DNA of 64,000 nucleotides from Kriegella aquimaris (GTDB lineage Bacteria; Bacteroidota; Bacteroidia; Flavobacteriales; Flavobacteriaceae): NCBI RefSeq assembly GCF_900103215.1, contig NZ_FNGV01000001.1, positions 496,001 to 560,000 of the forward strand, read 5' to 3'. Shown piece by piece: positions 52,652 to 61,906 of this stretch (position 1 is its first letter; each line of letters starts with the position of its first letter). The notes under the pieces were generated by a model. It saw only the letters and a program-made list of their open reading frames with translations, ran no database searches and was not told where the DNA came from. The position numbers and the translations under genes were made by a program.

Positions 52652-52786
52652 ACAATCGAAAAATATAAAACCCCTTACGTTACTTTTGACCCGTTGCAAA
52701 ATAGGTTATCAACATCAAATTTTTTAGCATAATTCAACCGAAAGACCAAAAGCCAACCTTCCGAAAAACTTTCCACAAAAATCTTA

Positions 52787-54496
52787 TCAAATAACATTAC
52801 CATATATTTCATTGAATTTATGTCTCATTTCAATGTTGCCAAGCATGACTATTTCAGCACCTTGGGGAAGTATGGTATTTGCCGATAACAGTGTTACAAC
52901 TTCAGAATTTTCCTTTATCGCGATGACCGATAATCCTGTTTTGGCGCCTATTCCCGATTCTGCCAGTGATTTACCCTCTAATTGCCGTGGTATAGGTGTA
53001 CTAAATAACGTAATACCTTCACCAAGTACCGTTAGTTCTTGACCCTTAGAAATAGAGAGAACCGCTTCAGAACCCAATGTGGAATAGCTCAAAACAAAGT
53101 TAGCTCCTGCCCTATGAATAATATCAATATTTCGAGCCTCCGATATCCGGCTCACTATTCTCAATTCCTTATTTAATTGACGACAATAGGATGCAAGATA
53201 AATATTCATGGTGTCATCATTGGTAGATAATAAGATTGAAGGAGCTTCCAATATTCCTGCCTTTTTTAGCAGTTCGTAATCTGAGGCCCGCCCAGGGAAT
53301 ACTTTATTACAAAAATGACGTGCTCTCTCGCATATCTCTGGATCTTTATCTATTAAATTCACCATTATACCATTTTTATGCAGTGATTCCGCCGCCGCTA
53401 GCCCTACCCTACCCCCTCCTATTAAAAGCACTGGATTGGGGTTTATATTGTAATCTTGGAAGAGCTCATCGATACTTCGCAGTTGATGCTTATTTCCTAT
53501 TATGACCAAAACACTTTCAAACGTTAATTTTTCGTTACTACGCACTGGTTTCAATCTACCCCTTTCGTTAATTGCCACAATACTAACTCCGAATTTTTGT
53601 CTCAATCCGGCTTCTTTGATTGTCTTTGAAACCAAAGGCGTATTGAGAACCGGCAATTCTGCGATCAATAAATCTTCGTACTGTCCTATTGGTTGAGATT
53701 TTGCATGTCGCGCATTTACCCTGTTGGCCAATTGCTCCCCAAGCCATCTTTTCACAGGCAATACATGATCAGCACCACTCAATTCTTGTACATCGACCGA
53801 TTCATCATCAGTCGCAATAGCAACAATAGGTATGGTAGGAGCTATTTCCCTTATGGTGAGGATAATCTTGGTGTTTAAAAAGTCATTTGTATTGACAACA
53901 ACCAGTTTAGCATCCTTAATATTGGCCAGAATAAAGGTTTCCTTATCATCCAATTCACCAAATAGTACAGGTATATGGTCTTCATGATTTTCTAGCGCTA
54001 TTGCCAGATCGTTTTCGATAATATAATAAGGGGTCTTCTCTTGTTTTAAGCGTTCGGTCAGGTCTCTTGCTATGACATCATAAGCACATAATAAAATATG
54101 GTCTTTTGTCCTGAAAGGAACTTGTCGGGGAACCTTGTTCTTGTTCTGGGACTCTAAAAGAGGAACATAAAAATGCCTTATAAAAGCAAAAGGCAATACG
54201 ATCAATAACATTACAATTCCAGAAAGTAAAACTACAATGCTGAAAATACGGCCGATATCAGATTCAAATGTGATATCTCCAAAACCAAGGGTGCTCATCA
54301 CAGTAAGCGTCCAGTAAAGACCCGTAACCCAAGAATGATCAATGCCTTCGACCTTTACCATAATAATATGGAAAAGGATAGAATAAATTAAGATGACAAT
54401 CCCTAAAAGAACCAAATACCTGATCAGTACCTTGGTGTTTCTTCTAAAGTCTCTTTCATTCAGATAATATGCTAACTGACTACCAACAAATTTCAT
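52787..54496 (-). CDS. Potassium channel with two RCK (TrkA-N/C) modules
   Basis: A 569-residue inner-membrane channel subunit. Two transmembrane helices (about residues 24-46 and 82-108) flank a pore loop with selectivity filter TLGFGD (residues 69-74). Two RCK units follow: TrkA-N at about 130-240, TrkA-C at 260-330, a second TrkA-N (VLLIGGGRVGLAAAESL) at about 347-460, and TrkA-C at 490-565. The tandem arrangement is like a channel and two regulatory layers in one chain, so a tetramer carries eight RCK units. It is convergent with the GH39-like gene. K+ flux gated by nucleotide or ligand is inferred. Confidence 0.9.
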   Translation of the reverse strand: MKFVGSQLAYYLNERDFRRNTKVLIRYLVLLGIVILIYSILFHIIMVKVEGIDHSWVTGLYWTLTVMSTLGFGDITFESDIGRIFSIVVLLSGIVMLLIVLPFAFIRHFYVPLLESQNKNKVPRQVPFRTKDHILLCAYDVIARDLTERLKQEKTPYYIIENDLAIALENHEDHIPVLFGELDDKETFILANIKDAKLVVVNTNDFLNTKIILTIREIAPTIPIVAIATDDESVDVQELSGADHVLPVKRWLGEQLANRVNARHAKSQPIGQYEDLLIAELPVLNTPLVSKTIKEAGLRQKFGVSIVAINERGRLKPVRSNEKLTFESVLVIIGNKHQLRSIDELFQDYNINPNPVLLIGGGRVGLAAAESLHKNGIMVNLIDKDPEICERARHFCNKVFPGRASDYELLKKAGILEAPSILLSTNDDTMNIYLASYCRQLNKELRIVSRISEARNIDIIHRAGANFVLSYSTLGSEAVLSISKGQELTVLGEGITLFSTPIPRQLEGKSLAESGIGAKTGLSVIAIKENSEVVTLLSANTILPQGAEIVMLGNIEMRHKFNEIYGNVI

Positions 54497-54824
54497 AATT
54501 CGTTTATCTAAAGAATGTTTCTGATTTAGATGCTTACCGTATACAATTTACGCTATGTTTCTCTTAAATCAAGAAGGAAGTTTTGATTACCCCCCCTTGA
54601 AACATCTAAAATATACAGAATATAAATTATGGCAATGCGAGACGTTAGCGCAAAAGGTTTAAACTCAAAGTGCCCACAGAACTTTTCAAAGGAAACCACT
54701 CCAAAAGACAAATTGCATTAACTTACACAATACTATTCAGCACAATCTATGTTGGTACTAAGAATTATGCCCGGAAGAATATAATGAACACCCGTGAAAG
54801 CGACTTATAAACAGACGATGAACT
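54497..54824. other. Divergent gene-free spacer
   Basis: 328 bases between the minus-strand channel gene and the plus-strand SGNH lipoprotein gene. It should hold both promoters; no consensus -7 box or palindrome stands out, and no ORF is supported. Confidence 0.4.
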
Positions 54825-55535
54825 ATGAGAAAAATTTGTTTTATTTTACTTACGCTATTCCTATCATGTCAAACAAATGAAAAGAATAAGATTGCAAATC
54901 CTTCCAATTATTTAAATGATATAAAGACAGAACTTAAAAAGGAATGGCCTAACAATAGAACTATAAATTTAGTGTTTCATGGACATTCTGTTCCCGCAGG
55001 ATACTTTAAAACTCCAATTGTAAACACTTTAGAATCATACCCTTATCAATTACTGAAAGAATTAAAAACAATTTATCCGTATGCTGTAATTAATATCATA
55101 AATACCTCTATCGGCGGAGAAAACTCAATAAGCGGTGAAAAAAGATTTAAATCGGATGTATTAATTCATAAGCCAGATATCGTTTTTATTGATTACGCTT
55201 TGAATGATAGGGCAATAGGACTTGATAAATCTTTTAAAGCTTGGAATCTTATGATCGATAAAGCCTTGAAGGAAAATATAAAGGTATTACTATTAACACC
55301 TTCCCCCGATCAAAGAATTAATATACTTCAACCTGATAATGAATTGCAGCAATATGCAGAACAGATTAAACGATTATCGGAAGAAAAGGGAATTGGATTA
55401 ATTGATAGTTATCAACTGTTCAAAAACCAAGTTGTTTCAGGTGACAGTATTTCAAACTATATGTCACAAGTCAATCACCCAAATAAAAAGGGTCATCAAT
55501 TAATTAGCAATGAAATTATCAAGTATTTTAAATAA
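54825..55535 (+). CDS. SGNH/GDSL-type hydrolase lipoprotein
   Basis: A 236-residue lipoprotein with lipobox LFLSC (Cys15). The SGNH blocks are altered but present: nucleophile region VFHGHSVPAGYF (Ser within GHS in place of GDS), the Gly block INTSIGGENS, the Asn block DYALNDR, and the His block VNHPNKKGH. It is likely an esterase or deacetylase acting on cell-surface or external glycans or lipids. It is isolated, with over 300 bases free on both sides. Catalytic residues look complete, so it is probably active. Confidence 0.82.
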   Translation: MRKICFILLTLFLSCQTNEKNKIANPSNYLNDIKTELKKEWPNNRTINLVFHGHSVPAGYFKTPIVNTLESYPYQLLKELKTIYPYAVINIINTSIGGENSISGEKRFKSDVLIHKPDIVFIDYALNDRAIGLDKSFKAWNLMIDKALKENIKVLLLTPSPDQRINILQPDNELQQYAEQIKRLSEEKGIGLIDSYQLFKNQVVSGDSISNYMSQVNHPNKKGHQLISNEIIKYFK

Positions 55536-55850
55536 TACCTGTCCCCTATAGTTTGTCATTGTACGGTAAAGGGATATCCTTTGCAAAGTTAAAGGCACAT
55601 CGTTTACACTTTTTGTCAATTATGGATTGTTTGAATAAAACATTTGTTCATGCCTTGTAAAGCACAATATAATTTTACCGAATCTTTGAAGTTATAAGGC
55701 GTATCAAATCATTAGCCGATACAAAAATTCCGGTATCGAAGGATTATAAAATAATAGATTGCCAAACAGCCAGCCTATTTTGCAGTGATCAGAACTAAAG
55801 AAATAGCGACCCCAAATGCGCAATGATTTATAATTACATTTCTATTCGTT
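55536..55850. other. Convergent gene-free spacer
   Basis: 315 bases between converging genes. A short AAAGG/CCTTT pair around GATAT is the only symmetry, and it lacks a T-run. No terminator or ORF is supported. Confidence 0.4.
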
Positions 55851-56579
55851 TTATTCAAGACCTCTTTTGTCCGGATTCCAAAATGGTTTAATTTTTAACT
55901 GTTTGGTCTCCCAATGGAGCTCTTTTCTAAGATATTTGCTTACCGCTACACAAATTCTACTATCTCCACCGATGTACGCCATTTTCTTACCTTTCATTTG
56001 GGGTACTATTTCTTTTACCTTGGAAATAATATCCTGGTACGGATTTGAAGGCATTTCATAAAAATCAAATGGTGTTGTGCCATCAATTTCCGGGAATAGT
56101 TCACCTTTGTTCTGGCTATATAAGATACTTTCCACTTTCCGGTCTTTAGCAAGGTTGCGATTAATCATATACAAATGAGATAGTGCCGATAAATCACCAA
56201 TCATAAGGTAACTATCCGCCGAATCATCCACTAAGAAATTACCCTTCTTCCACTTGTGGTAAACTTTGTCACCAGGTTTACAGTCCGTTGCCCATTTGGC
56301 ACCAATACCGCCACTGTGCGTAGCTACCGCAAGGTCTAAATAACCTTCAGGTTTATTGATGTTCCAAACACTGTAACTTCTTATTTTCTCTTTTAAGGAC
56401 AGGTCTTCATCGTTTAACCCAGCTCCCACGCGTAGAAAGTAACCTGGTATAAAGTCTACTTTAGATATACTATCGCCTTTTAAACGAATTTTCCAAACAG
56501 CCTCAGAAAGTCTTGTTTTCTCTTCAACAATTGTTTCTTGAAGTACAACTTTCTTTAATATATTATCAATAAACCCCAT
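55851..56579 (-). CDS. Siderophore-interacting protein (NAD(P)H-dependent ferric-siderophore reductase type)
   Basis: A 242-residue flavoprotein of the SIP family. The FAD-binding barrel has FIPGYFLRVGAG and the RSYSVWN flavin motif, GGIGAKWATDCKPGD lies between, and the NAD(P)H-binding half contains IGDLSALSHLY, a GGDSRICVAV stretch and the closing KPFWNPDKRG typical for SIP. It reduces ferric-siderophore to release iron in the cytoplasm in related bacteria. No siderophore synthesis or receptor gene lies in the window. An NmrA-type SDR gene precedes it on the same strand by about 97 bases. Confidence 0.88.
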   Translation of the reverse strand: MGFIDNILKKVVLQETIVEEKTRLSEAVWKIRLKGDSISKVDFIPGYFLRVGAGLNDEDLSLKEKIRSYSVWNINKPEGYLDLAVATHSGGIGAKWATDCKPGDKVYHKWKKGNFLVDDSADSYLMIGDLSALSHLYMINRNLAKDRKVESILYSQNKGELFPEIDGTTPFDFYEMPSNPYQDIISKVKEIVPQMKGKKMAYIGGDSRICVAVSKYLRKELHWETKQLKIKPFWNPDKRGLE

Positions 56580-56676
56580 TTTGTCAATTTCCTCAAAATA
56601 TTAATGATCATTATGCTATTAAATAAAATCGGCTTTCAAGTGTTCTCGACTTTTCTTATTGAATGGAAAAAGTCAA

Positions 56677-57531
56677 CTATATGTTAGCATTTTTAATCTC
56701 CTGTATCATGTCTAGTGGTGTTTTGTGCGGTCTACCAGTTGCCTTTTCAAAATCAGAACTTACATCGTTCGCACCTATCTTAATCCCTTCATAGATACCA
56801 GCTATTATTGTTCCCAAAAAATCGCCCAAGGCTTGTTTTCTTTCATTCTCATAAGCTTCAACGGACATTGGATAATAGGTCAGATTTGTACCATACACCT
56901 GATTGATAAGGTGGGCCAATTCTACTTGGGTAATTGCGTTACCTACAAGATTATAAACTTTATTTTGGTTGTTTTCATCAAGGAGAAGTTGCGCATAGGC
57001 ATACCCCAATTCCTCTCTGCTGGTATACGCACATTTACCGTCTCCAGCACAATTTTTAATCCCTCCCTCTTTTACATAGTTATCGATATACTCAAGATCT
57101 GGCTCTATATATATTCCATTTCTACCAATAACCCATTGAAGGCCCGATTCTTGGATATCTTTTTCGGTCTGGCGATTGCTCTTTACTACGGGGCTAAATG
57201 CCGTACGATCCTCGTTGCCGACTATACTAGTGTATACAATTTTTTGTACCCCATTTTGCTTTGCAGCATCAATAACATTTCTATGCTGTTGAATTCTTTT
57301 TTGGGGTTCATCCATCCCCGAAACCAAAAGAACAGCATCAATACCTTGCAAAGCCTTATCAAAATCTTGACGCTTGTTGTAGTCTCCTTGTCTGATTTCT
57401 ACTCCGAGATGTTTTGCTTTTTCAGGTGTTCGTGCAATTCCAATTATATTCTCGTTTCCAATTTCCTGAATGAGATGTTTTGTAATTGAAGCACCTAATT
57501 TTCCACTTGCCGATGTTACCGCTATTTTCAT
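56677..57531 (-). CDS. NmrA-type SDR / quinone-oxidoreductase-like NAD(P)H-binding protein
   Basis: A 284-residue Rossmann-fold protein of the atypical SDR group near QorB/YtfG: ITSASGKLGASI-type start (AVTSASGKLGASITKHL), IDAVLLVSGMDE, KIVYTSIVGNED, and GYAYAQLLLDENNQNKVYNLVG. It binds NAD(P)H with Gly-rich loop intact, and lacks the YxxxK motif, as usual for this group. QorB-like members reduce quinones in a stress response. The gene precedes the SIP gene on the same strand, so both may be cotranscribed. The quinone substrate is inferred. Confidence 0.87.
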   Translation of the reverse strand: MKIAVTSASGKLGASITKHLIQEIGNENIIGIARTPEKAKHLGVEIRQGDYNKRQDFDKALQGIDAVLLVSGMDEPQKRIQQHRNVIDAAKQNGVQKIVYTSIVGNEDRTAFSPVVKSNRQTEKDIQESGLQWVIGRNGIYIEPDLEYIDNYVKEGGIKNCAGDGKCAYTSREELGYAYAQLLLDENNQNKVYNLVGNAITQVELAHLINQVYGTNLTYYPMSVEAYENERKQALGDFLGTIIAGIYEGIKIGANDVSSDFEKATGRPHKTPLDMIQEIKNANI

Positions 57532-57763
57532 AATATTAAAAAATTTACTAAAATGACTATATTATTGTGTATTAAGATATGTTTAAAGTACCGTAACCAT
57601 TAAAACAATGCCTCCAAAAAATTCCAGTGCACTTATCAATTGGCACAGGAATTTCTACTAAACCAAATTCGATAAAGTGATGTTAAGGTTTTGTCCTAAA
57701 TAATTTGCCCTCTACGAATACGAAAAACGTTGTTAATATAATCTTGAATATTGTCATTCTTAT

Positions 57764-58399
57764 TTAGGCATGTGTCGTACTAATTTTTCTATTCTTTCTA
57801 ATTGCAATGAACTTTGTCTTTATAAATGGTATCCTAATGATAAAGCCCAAGCCTACTATTACAGCGTATACAACCCATGTTTTATCTAAAATAGCCACAT
57901 GCAATAGACTTAGGAAGATGGCTATATAAGCCAGACTTTGCAACTTTTTCCACTTTGCTTTTAGCAATTTCATTGCTTTTCTATTTGAAGTGAAAAATAG
58001 GGGAATCAAGATTAAAATAGCAATAAATCCCGCTATATAATTTACTTGGGTAAATGTTTCTACAAATCCCTCTGCCCATATAAATAGAATAAAGTGAAGG
58101 AAACTCCAGACAGCTGTAGCAATTCCCATAGCTTGCCGAACAAATAGATTATTGACACCAAAAAGGATAAAAAAAGGTGTACAGGTTAGTACAGCAGTCA
58201 TCCATCGAATGGCAAATTCTCCTGAGATATGATATACCATTTCTAAAGGCGTTTTGCCTTCGCCACCTGTGCCTTCGATTAACGTCATGGAAAAACCATT
58301 GGAAAAATCAACCTGAACCATGTTTCCCAAAATAAATAATGGAAATATTGCCAGAATAGCCACCAACACCCAGCCATAATTTCTTTTTAAAAACGCCAT
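57764..58399 (-). CDS. MsrQ/YedZ-like ferric-reductase-type haem membrane protein
   Basis: A 211-residue protein with about six transmembrane helices, similar in layout to MsrQ (YedZ), the haem b partner of periplasmic methionine-sulfoxide reductase MsrP. Candidate haem ligands are His57 (YHISGEFAIRW), His102 (SFLHFILF) and His167 (SLLHVAIL). The expected fourth His in the RLH motif is Gln154 (KKLQSLAY), a notable change. No msrP gene is adjacent. Downstream on the same strand are an NmrA-type SDR and a SIP flavin reductase, which could deliver electrons. A small CxxC protein and an alkylsulfatase-like gene overlap or touch it upstream. Confidence 0.8.
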   Translation of the reverse strand: MAFLKRNYGWVLVAILAIFPLFILGNMVQVDFSNGFSMTLIEGTGGEGKTPLEMVYHISGEFAIRWMTAVLTCTPFFILFGVNNLFVRQAMGIATAVWSFLHFILFIWAEGFVETFTQVNYIAGFIAILILIPLFFTSNRKAMKLLKAKWKKLQSLAYIAIFLSLLHVAILDKTWVVYAVIVGLGFIIRIPFIKTKFIAIRKNRKISTTHA

Positions 58400-58400
58400 T

Positions 58401-58595
58401 TTAGCTAAGATTTAATTGCTTCAATTCTTTTTCAAGTTTTTCGGCTCTTACTTTATACTTTTCTATAGCTTTTTTCATCTGACCAATTTTGTTAAAAGCC
58501 TCTTCATTCTGAACGGCTTCGTAAATTGTGTTACCCCCTTTTTCTTTTATTCTTGACTTGCTGCCACAGGTTGGGCAATTTGTTACTTGACTCAT
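58401..58595 (-). CDS. Small CxxC and coiled-coil protein, unknown
   Basis: A 64-residue protein: MSQVTNCPTCGSKSRIKEKG gives one CxxC knuckle (half of a zinc ribbon), and residues 28-62 form a charged, leucine-containing helix likely to make a coiled coil. A homodimer could complete a zinc site. Its ATG overlaps the stop of the upstream MBL gene (ATGA at 58592-58595), and its stop lies one base before the MsrQ-like start, so it is translated in one operon. Family unknown to me. A redox or assembly role is speculation from context. Confidence 0.65.
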   Translation of the reverse strand: MSQVTNCPTCGSKSRIKEKGGNTIYEAVQNEEAFNKIGQMKKAIEKYKVRAEKLEKELKQLNLS

Positions 58596-60013
58596 AGTTC
58601 TATATTTTTCTCCAATTCATAAGAATAAGAGAGATAGTAATTTCTTGCGGGGGCATTTATTTGTTGTGCGGCCAAGGCTCTTAATAACTTTATCTTAACC
58701 TCAGTGACTGTTGATTTTTTATAGTCTGTTTGAAGTAAATAGTCGGCCAATTGCAATCCCCATTGATACTCACCTTCGGTAAACGCCTTATTCAGTTGCT
58801 TAAACATCGTCTCCTCCCCTCCTGCGAGTTCGATCATATGTGTCGCCAATTGTGATGAAGAAAGGGGGTAAAGATTTGTAGGGTTTCCATCGAACCAACC
58901 TACATAATGGAGAAATATCGAACGTACCCCCCACGGCACAGAACCATAAAACTCCTGTAAGTTCGGTTGACTTAATAGTGAGTCTGACAACCTAACCTTG
59001 TCTACCGTTTGTTGAAGTGTATATCCCTCATTCATGGCGTCTATTGTTTGCTGGTAGACACTTAAAATCGCCGTTGCATAGTTTTTTAGATTACGATGAA
59101 CAATTGATTTTCCCGTAAGTGGACGGGTATGACCCGGTACGAGGTACTCTACATGATAAGTACTCATTTTTTGTATGGATTCACCCCATGCTTTGACATC
59201 CCTATATTGTGAACCGCGAATGGCATAAAGGTTTGGAAAAGATTTGTAATAATTATCTCCCGTAAATAATGTTTTCAAACCAGGAATCCACACAAAGAGC
59301 TCGTCATTTGTTTCCCCATCGGCGGCATGCAGTTCGAAATCTAGACCCGCGAGCGTAACAGACATAGCTTCTTTAAATAGAGTATTCGGTTCAATATAGC
59401 CTTTTCCCGCCCTGTCGGTTGAAGTAATACCAGGGGCCACACCTCTATTAATGATATCTTTAGCTGGTAAATCCCGTCCAAATTGTCGTGCGTTTCTCCG
59501 CTTAAGAATGGGCTCTACCGGTGATCGTTCCTCAAGCTCATCTTTAAATCCCTCGCGCGCAATGATCTTAACGTTTTTGTTATCGCCAACAAATGCAGAG
59601 GTACCACCTGTATGATCTAAATGGCCATGGGTGTAAATAAGAGCCTTTACCGGTTTACTACTTATCTTGCGGAATTCTTCCGCCACCTTTTCCGCTGCCC
59701 CTAAGGCACGAAGGGCATCTATAATCACCACTCCTTGTTCCCCAATAACCATTGAAGCATTTGAACCGTCATATCCCACTGCCACATAAACCTTTTCATT
59801 TAGTTTGATAATCTCAGGAATAAATTCAGCGCTTTGGGCTTTTAATTTGGTAATATTCGGATGCTCTTGTTCTCCATTTGTGTTTTCTTCAGGGAGATTT
59901 TGACATGCCTGTAACAAGATAATAGCGAACAGTAGAATACTGCCTCTAGTTAATTGGTATCTTTTAGCTTCACTAGCTTTTTTAAGCTCTTTTTGATTTT
60001 TATATTTTCTCAT
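58592..60013 (-). CDS. Alkyl/aryl-sulfatase-like MBL-fold hydrolase lipoprotein
   Basis: A 473-residue protein with an N-terminal membrane segment ending in LLQACQN, a lipoprotein-like signal (Cys38). The metallo-beta-lactamase domain has IYTHGHLDHTGG as zinc motif and further metal ligands in FTGDNYYKSFPN and VPGHTRPL. A helical dimerisation domain follows, as in alkylsulfatases of the SdsA1/YjcS kind. The typical C-terminal SCP2 lid domain is absent, so the protein is shorter than the usual 600-650 residues. It may hydrolyse sulfate esters or another alkyl substrate. It overlaps the CxxC gene by four bases at its 3' end. Confidence 0.85.
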   Translation of the reverse strand: MRKYKNQKELKKASEAKRYQLTRGSILLFAIILLQACQNLPEENTNGEQEHPNITKLKAQSAEFIPEIIKLNEKVYVAVGYDGSNASMVIGEQGVVIIDALRALGAAEKVAEEFRKISSKPVKALIYTHGHLDHTGGTSAFVGDNKNVKIIAREGFKDELEERSPVEPILKRRNARQFGRDLPAKDIINRGVAPGITSTDRAGKGYIEPNTLFKEAMSVTLAGLDFELHAADGETNDELFVWIPGLKTLFTGDNYYKSFPNLYAIRGSQYRDVKAWGESIQKMSTYHVEYLVPGHTRPLTGKSIVHRNLKNYATAILSVYQQTIDAMNEGYTLQQTVDKVRLSDSLLSQPNLQEFYGSVPWGVRSIFLHYVGWFDGNPTNLYPLSSSQLATHMIELAGGEETMFKQLNKAFTEGEYQWGLQLADYLLQTDYKKSTVTEVKIKLLRALAAQQINAPARNYYLSYSYELEKNIEL

Positions 60014-60232
60014 TGCTATTAGATTATTGTTATCGCTTTATTGACATAACCTCTTAAAAAGGTTATGGTTGACTAATGTGACTTTGTCTCTTACAAAACT
60101 ACCACCATTCCAATGCTTATGAAAGGTAAATATTTAACCTAAAATGGTTAATCTGAGACCACTTTTTTGAGATTCGCTAATGCCGTCTAGGTGCAAACGC
60201 TCATATGCCTTAGCATGTGTACAACTGTTCAC

Positions 60233-60862
60233 TCACTTTTTAATTTCGATCAGCACAACTTTACCTCCAAATTGAGGTTGTAAATGATACTTCTGATTTT
60301 GATTAATCACATTTAAAAATGCCCTAACATCGTCCATTTCTGCATTATCAACATAAACAAATGTATTGGCATGAAAATTAGACTCCAACATTTCGAACAA
60401 AGGCAAATACAAATCTTTCCAACCATCCAACACCAACAAATCTATAGGCTCATCATGATTTTTCAATGTCTCTAAGGCATCCCCAATTTTAACTTCAATA
60501 ACTTTGGTTACTCCTGCTTTTTTAAAATTTTCAATAGCTCTTTGCGCTTTCGATTCAATCAATTCAGTAGTGATAATATGCCCCCCTGTTTCCATTGCAC
60601 CTTTTGCTAAGAATAAGGTAGATATGCCGAATGAGGACCCAAATTCAACAATATTCTTGACATTATTATCGATTATAAGTTGGCTCAAACCTTCACCCTG
60701 CTCTTTGGAAATAGAAAGGAATGCATCTTTAAAATCCATTGGTCTCATCGGTCTGAACATGCTTTTTGCAAGGCCTTTCATTATGTTGATTTGGTCGTGC
60801 TTAGCTTCATTATACAATTCACTTAGTATACTTACTATCTTTTCTTGCTGTTGAGATATCAT
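60233..60862 (-). CDS. Class I SAM-dependent methyltransferase (O-methyltransferase type)
   Basis: A 209-residue cytoplasmic methyltransferase. The SAM motif I is NIVEFGSSFGISTLFLAKG, motif II is HIITTELIESKAQRAIENF, and the post-motif GDALETLKNHDEPIDLLVLDGWK matches the caffeoyl-CoA/Methyltransf_24-type O-methyltransferases. The Asp in LDGWK and YVDNAEMDD could help bind a metal. Substrate unknown. It lies on the same strand between the two MBL genes with about 70 and 220 base gaps, so it may be part of the same detoxification block. Confidence 0.85.
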   Translation of the reverse strand: MISQQQEKIVSILSELYNEAKHDQINIMKGLAKSMFRPMRPMDFKDAFLSISKEQGEGLSQLIIDNNVKNIVEFGSSFGISTLFLAKGAMETGGHIITTELIESKAQRAIENFKKAGVTKVIEVKIGDALETLKNHDEPIDLLVLDGWKDLYLPLFEMLESNFHANTFVYVDNAEMDDVRAFLNVINQNQKYHLQPQFGGKVVLIEIKK

Positions 60863-60934
60863 ATTTCATCTTATTAAAGAAAGAAATACCGATATGAACC
60901 GATATTCCTTATTGCTAATCATCAATTTGGAGTT

Positions 60935-61906
60935 TTAGAACCAATCTGCTCCAGAATCACCCGGAAAAAACGCATCTGGCAGTGATAAGAAAAGTCCGCC
61001 ATCCTTGTATGCAGGGTATAACAACTGAAGTTCATCTATTACTTCTTGATGGGTGGTTGCGGTACCTCCTCCGGTCATGGTTTGAGTTCCTTTGATAATG
61101 CCTTGTGCATTCTGTAGGTAATCTATGTTTTCATCAATTACAGTTGCCACATCAGCACGTGAACCATTATGACCTACAAATAGGTGATTATAATCTGAAA
61201 AATTAGTTTTCAACACATTTAATCCAGCTATCCAATTAGCTATTTCGTCTTCACCTTCATTAGGTGTATATTCCCTTAAGTAAGGGTGGGAAAGGTTATA
61301 AACGAGGTCTCCGGAAAACACTATTTTATGTTCTTCATTATAGAAATAGCCATTTTCTCCAGTTTCGGCGTTAGACACTTTATCAAAAGTAAATGTCAGC
61401 CCTCCAATTTCTTGAGAACCACTAACACCAATGACATTATTGGGATACATACTAGTAAAGTCAGCTGTATTGTTTAACTGGTCTGCAACTGTGCTTTCGG
61501 CATAAAAATCCAGATCCGTGAAATTTACAGCACCTCCATAATGATCGCCGTGATTGTGGGTTATGATTACGGCTCCTGGCTTATTAATAGCATTTACATA
61601 GGTTTCCAACTCATCGGCAAATACCGGTGCCGGCCCTAAATCGACCAATACAATATTGGCTTCGGTTTCAACAATCGTTACGGTGTACGGCGCCGAATCA
61701 AAATCGATAGTGTGGTATCTTACCGTATTTTCCGTAATTACATTCACCACACCAGTAGTAATCAATGTATTGGATGGTGCCTCTTCAAATTGTACCACTA
61801 GGGGCATTGATTCATCGTCGTCATCATTGCTACATGAAACAAATAAGGCCGTCGCGAAGATTGCTAGAAGCCAAAAATTTGATTTAAAATAATTCATAGT
61901 TTTCAT
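60935..61906 (-). CDS. MBL-fold metallo-hydrolase lipoprotein
   Basis: A 323-residue lipoprotein (lipobox FVSC, Cys25, followed by Ser-Asn and an Asp/Glu stretch as in surface lipoproteins). The MBL zinc motif is ITHNHGDHYGGAV (residues near 116-126), the third ligand region is IVFSGDLVYNLSHPY, and the last His lies in LFVGHNGSR. It is a complete MBL enzyme of the general hydrolase type, with unknown substrate. Together with the sulfatase-like gene it forms a pair of exported MBL enzymes in one block. Confidence 0.86.
   Translation of the reverse strand: MKTMNYFKSNFWLLAIFATALFVSCSNDDDDESMPLVVQFEEAPSNTLITTGVVNVITENTVRYHTIDFDSAPYTVTIVETEANIVLVDLGPAPVFADELETYVNAINKPGAVIITHNHGDHYGGAVNFTDLDFYAESTVADQLNNTADFTSMYPNNVIGVSGSQEIGGLTFTFDKVSNAETGENGYFYNEEHKIVFSGDLVYNLSHPYLREYTPNEGEDEIANWIAGLNVLKTNFSDYNHLFVGHNGSRADVATVIDENIDYLQNAQGIIKGTQTMTGGGTATTHQEVIDELQLLYPAYKDGGLFLSLPDAFFPGDSGADWF

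Noticed and set aside
56725-57489. 254-codon plus-strand ORF opposite the NmrA-type gene
   Set aside because: It is the complementary-strand shadow of a clearly conserved Rossmann-fold gene and is rich in Ile, Tyr and Cys with no motif.
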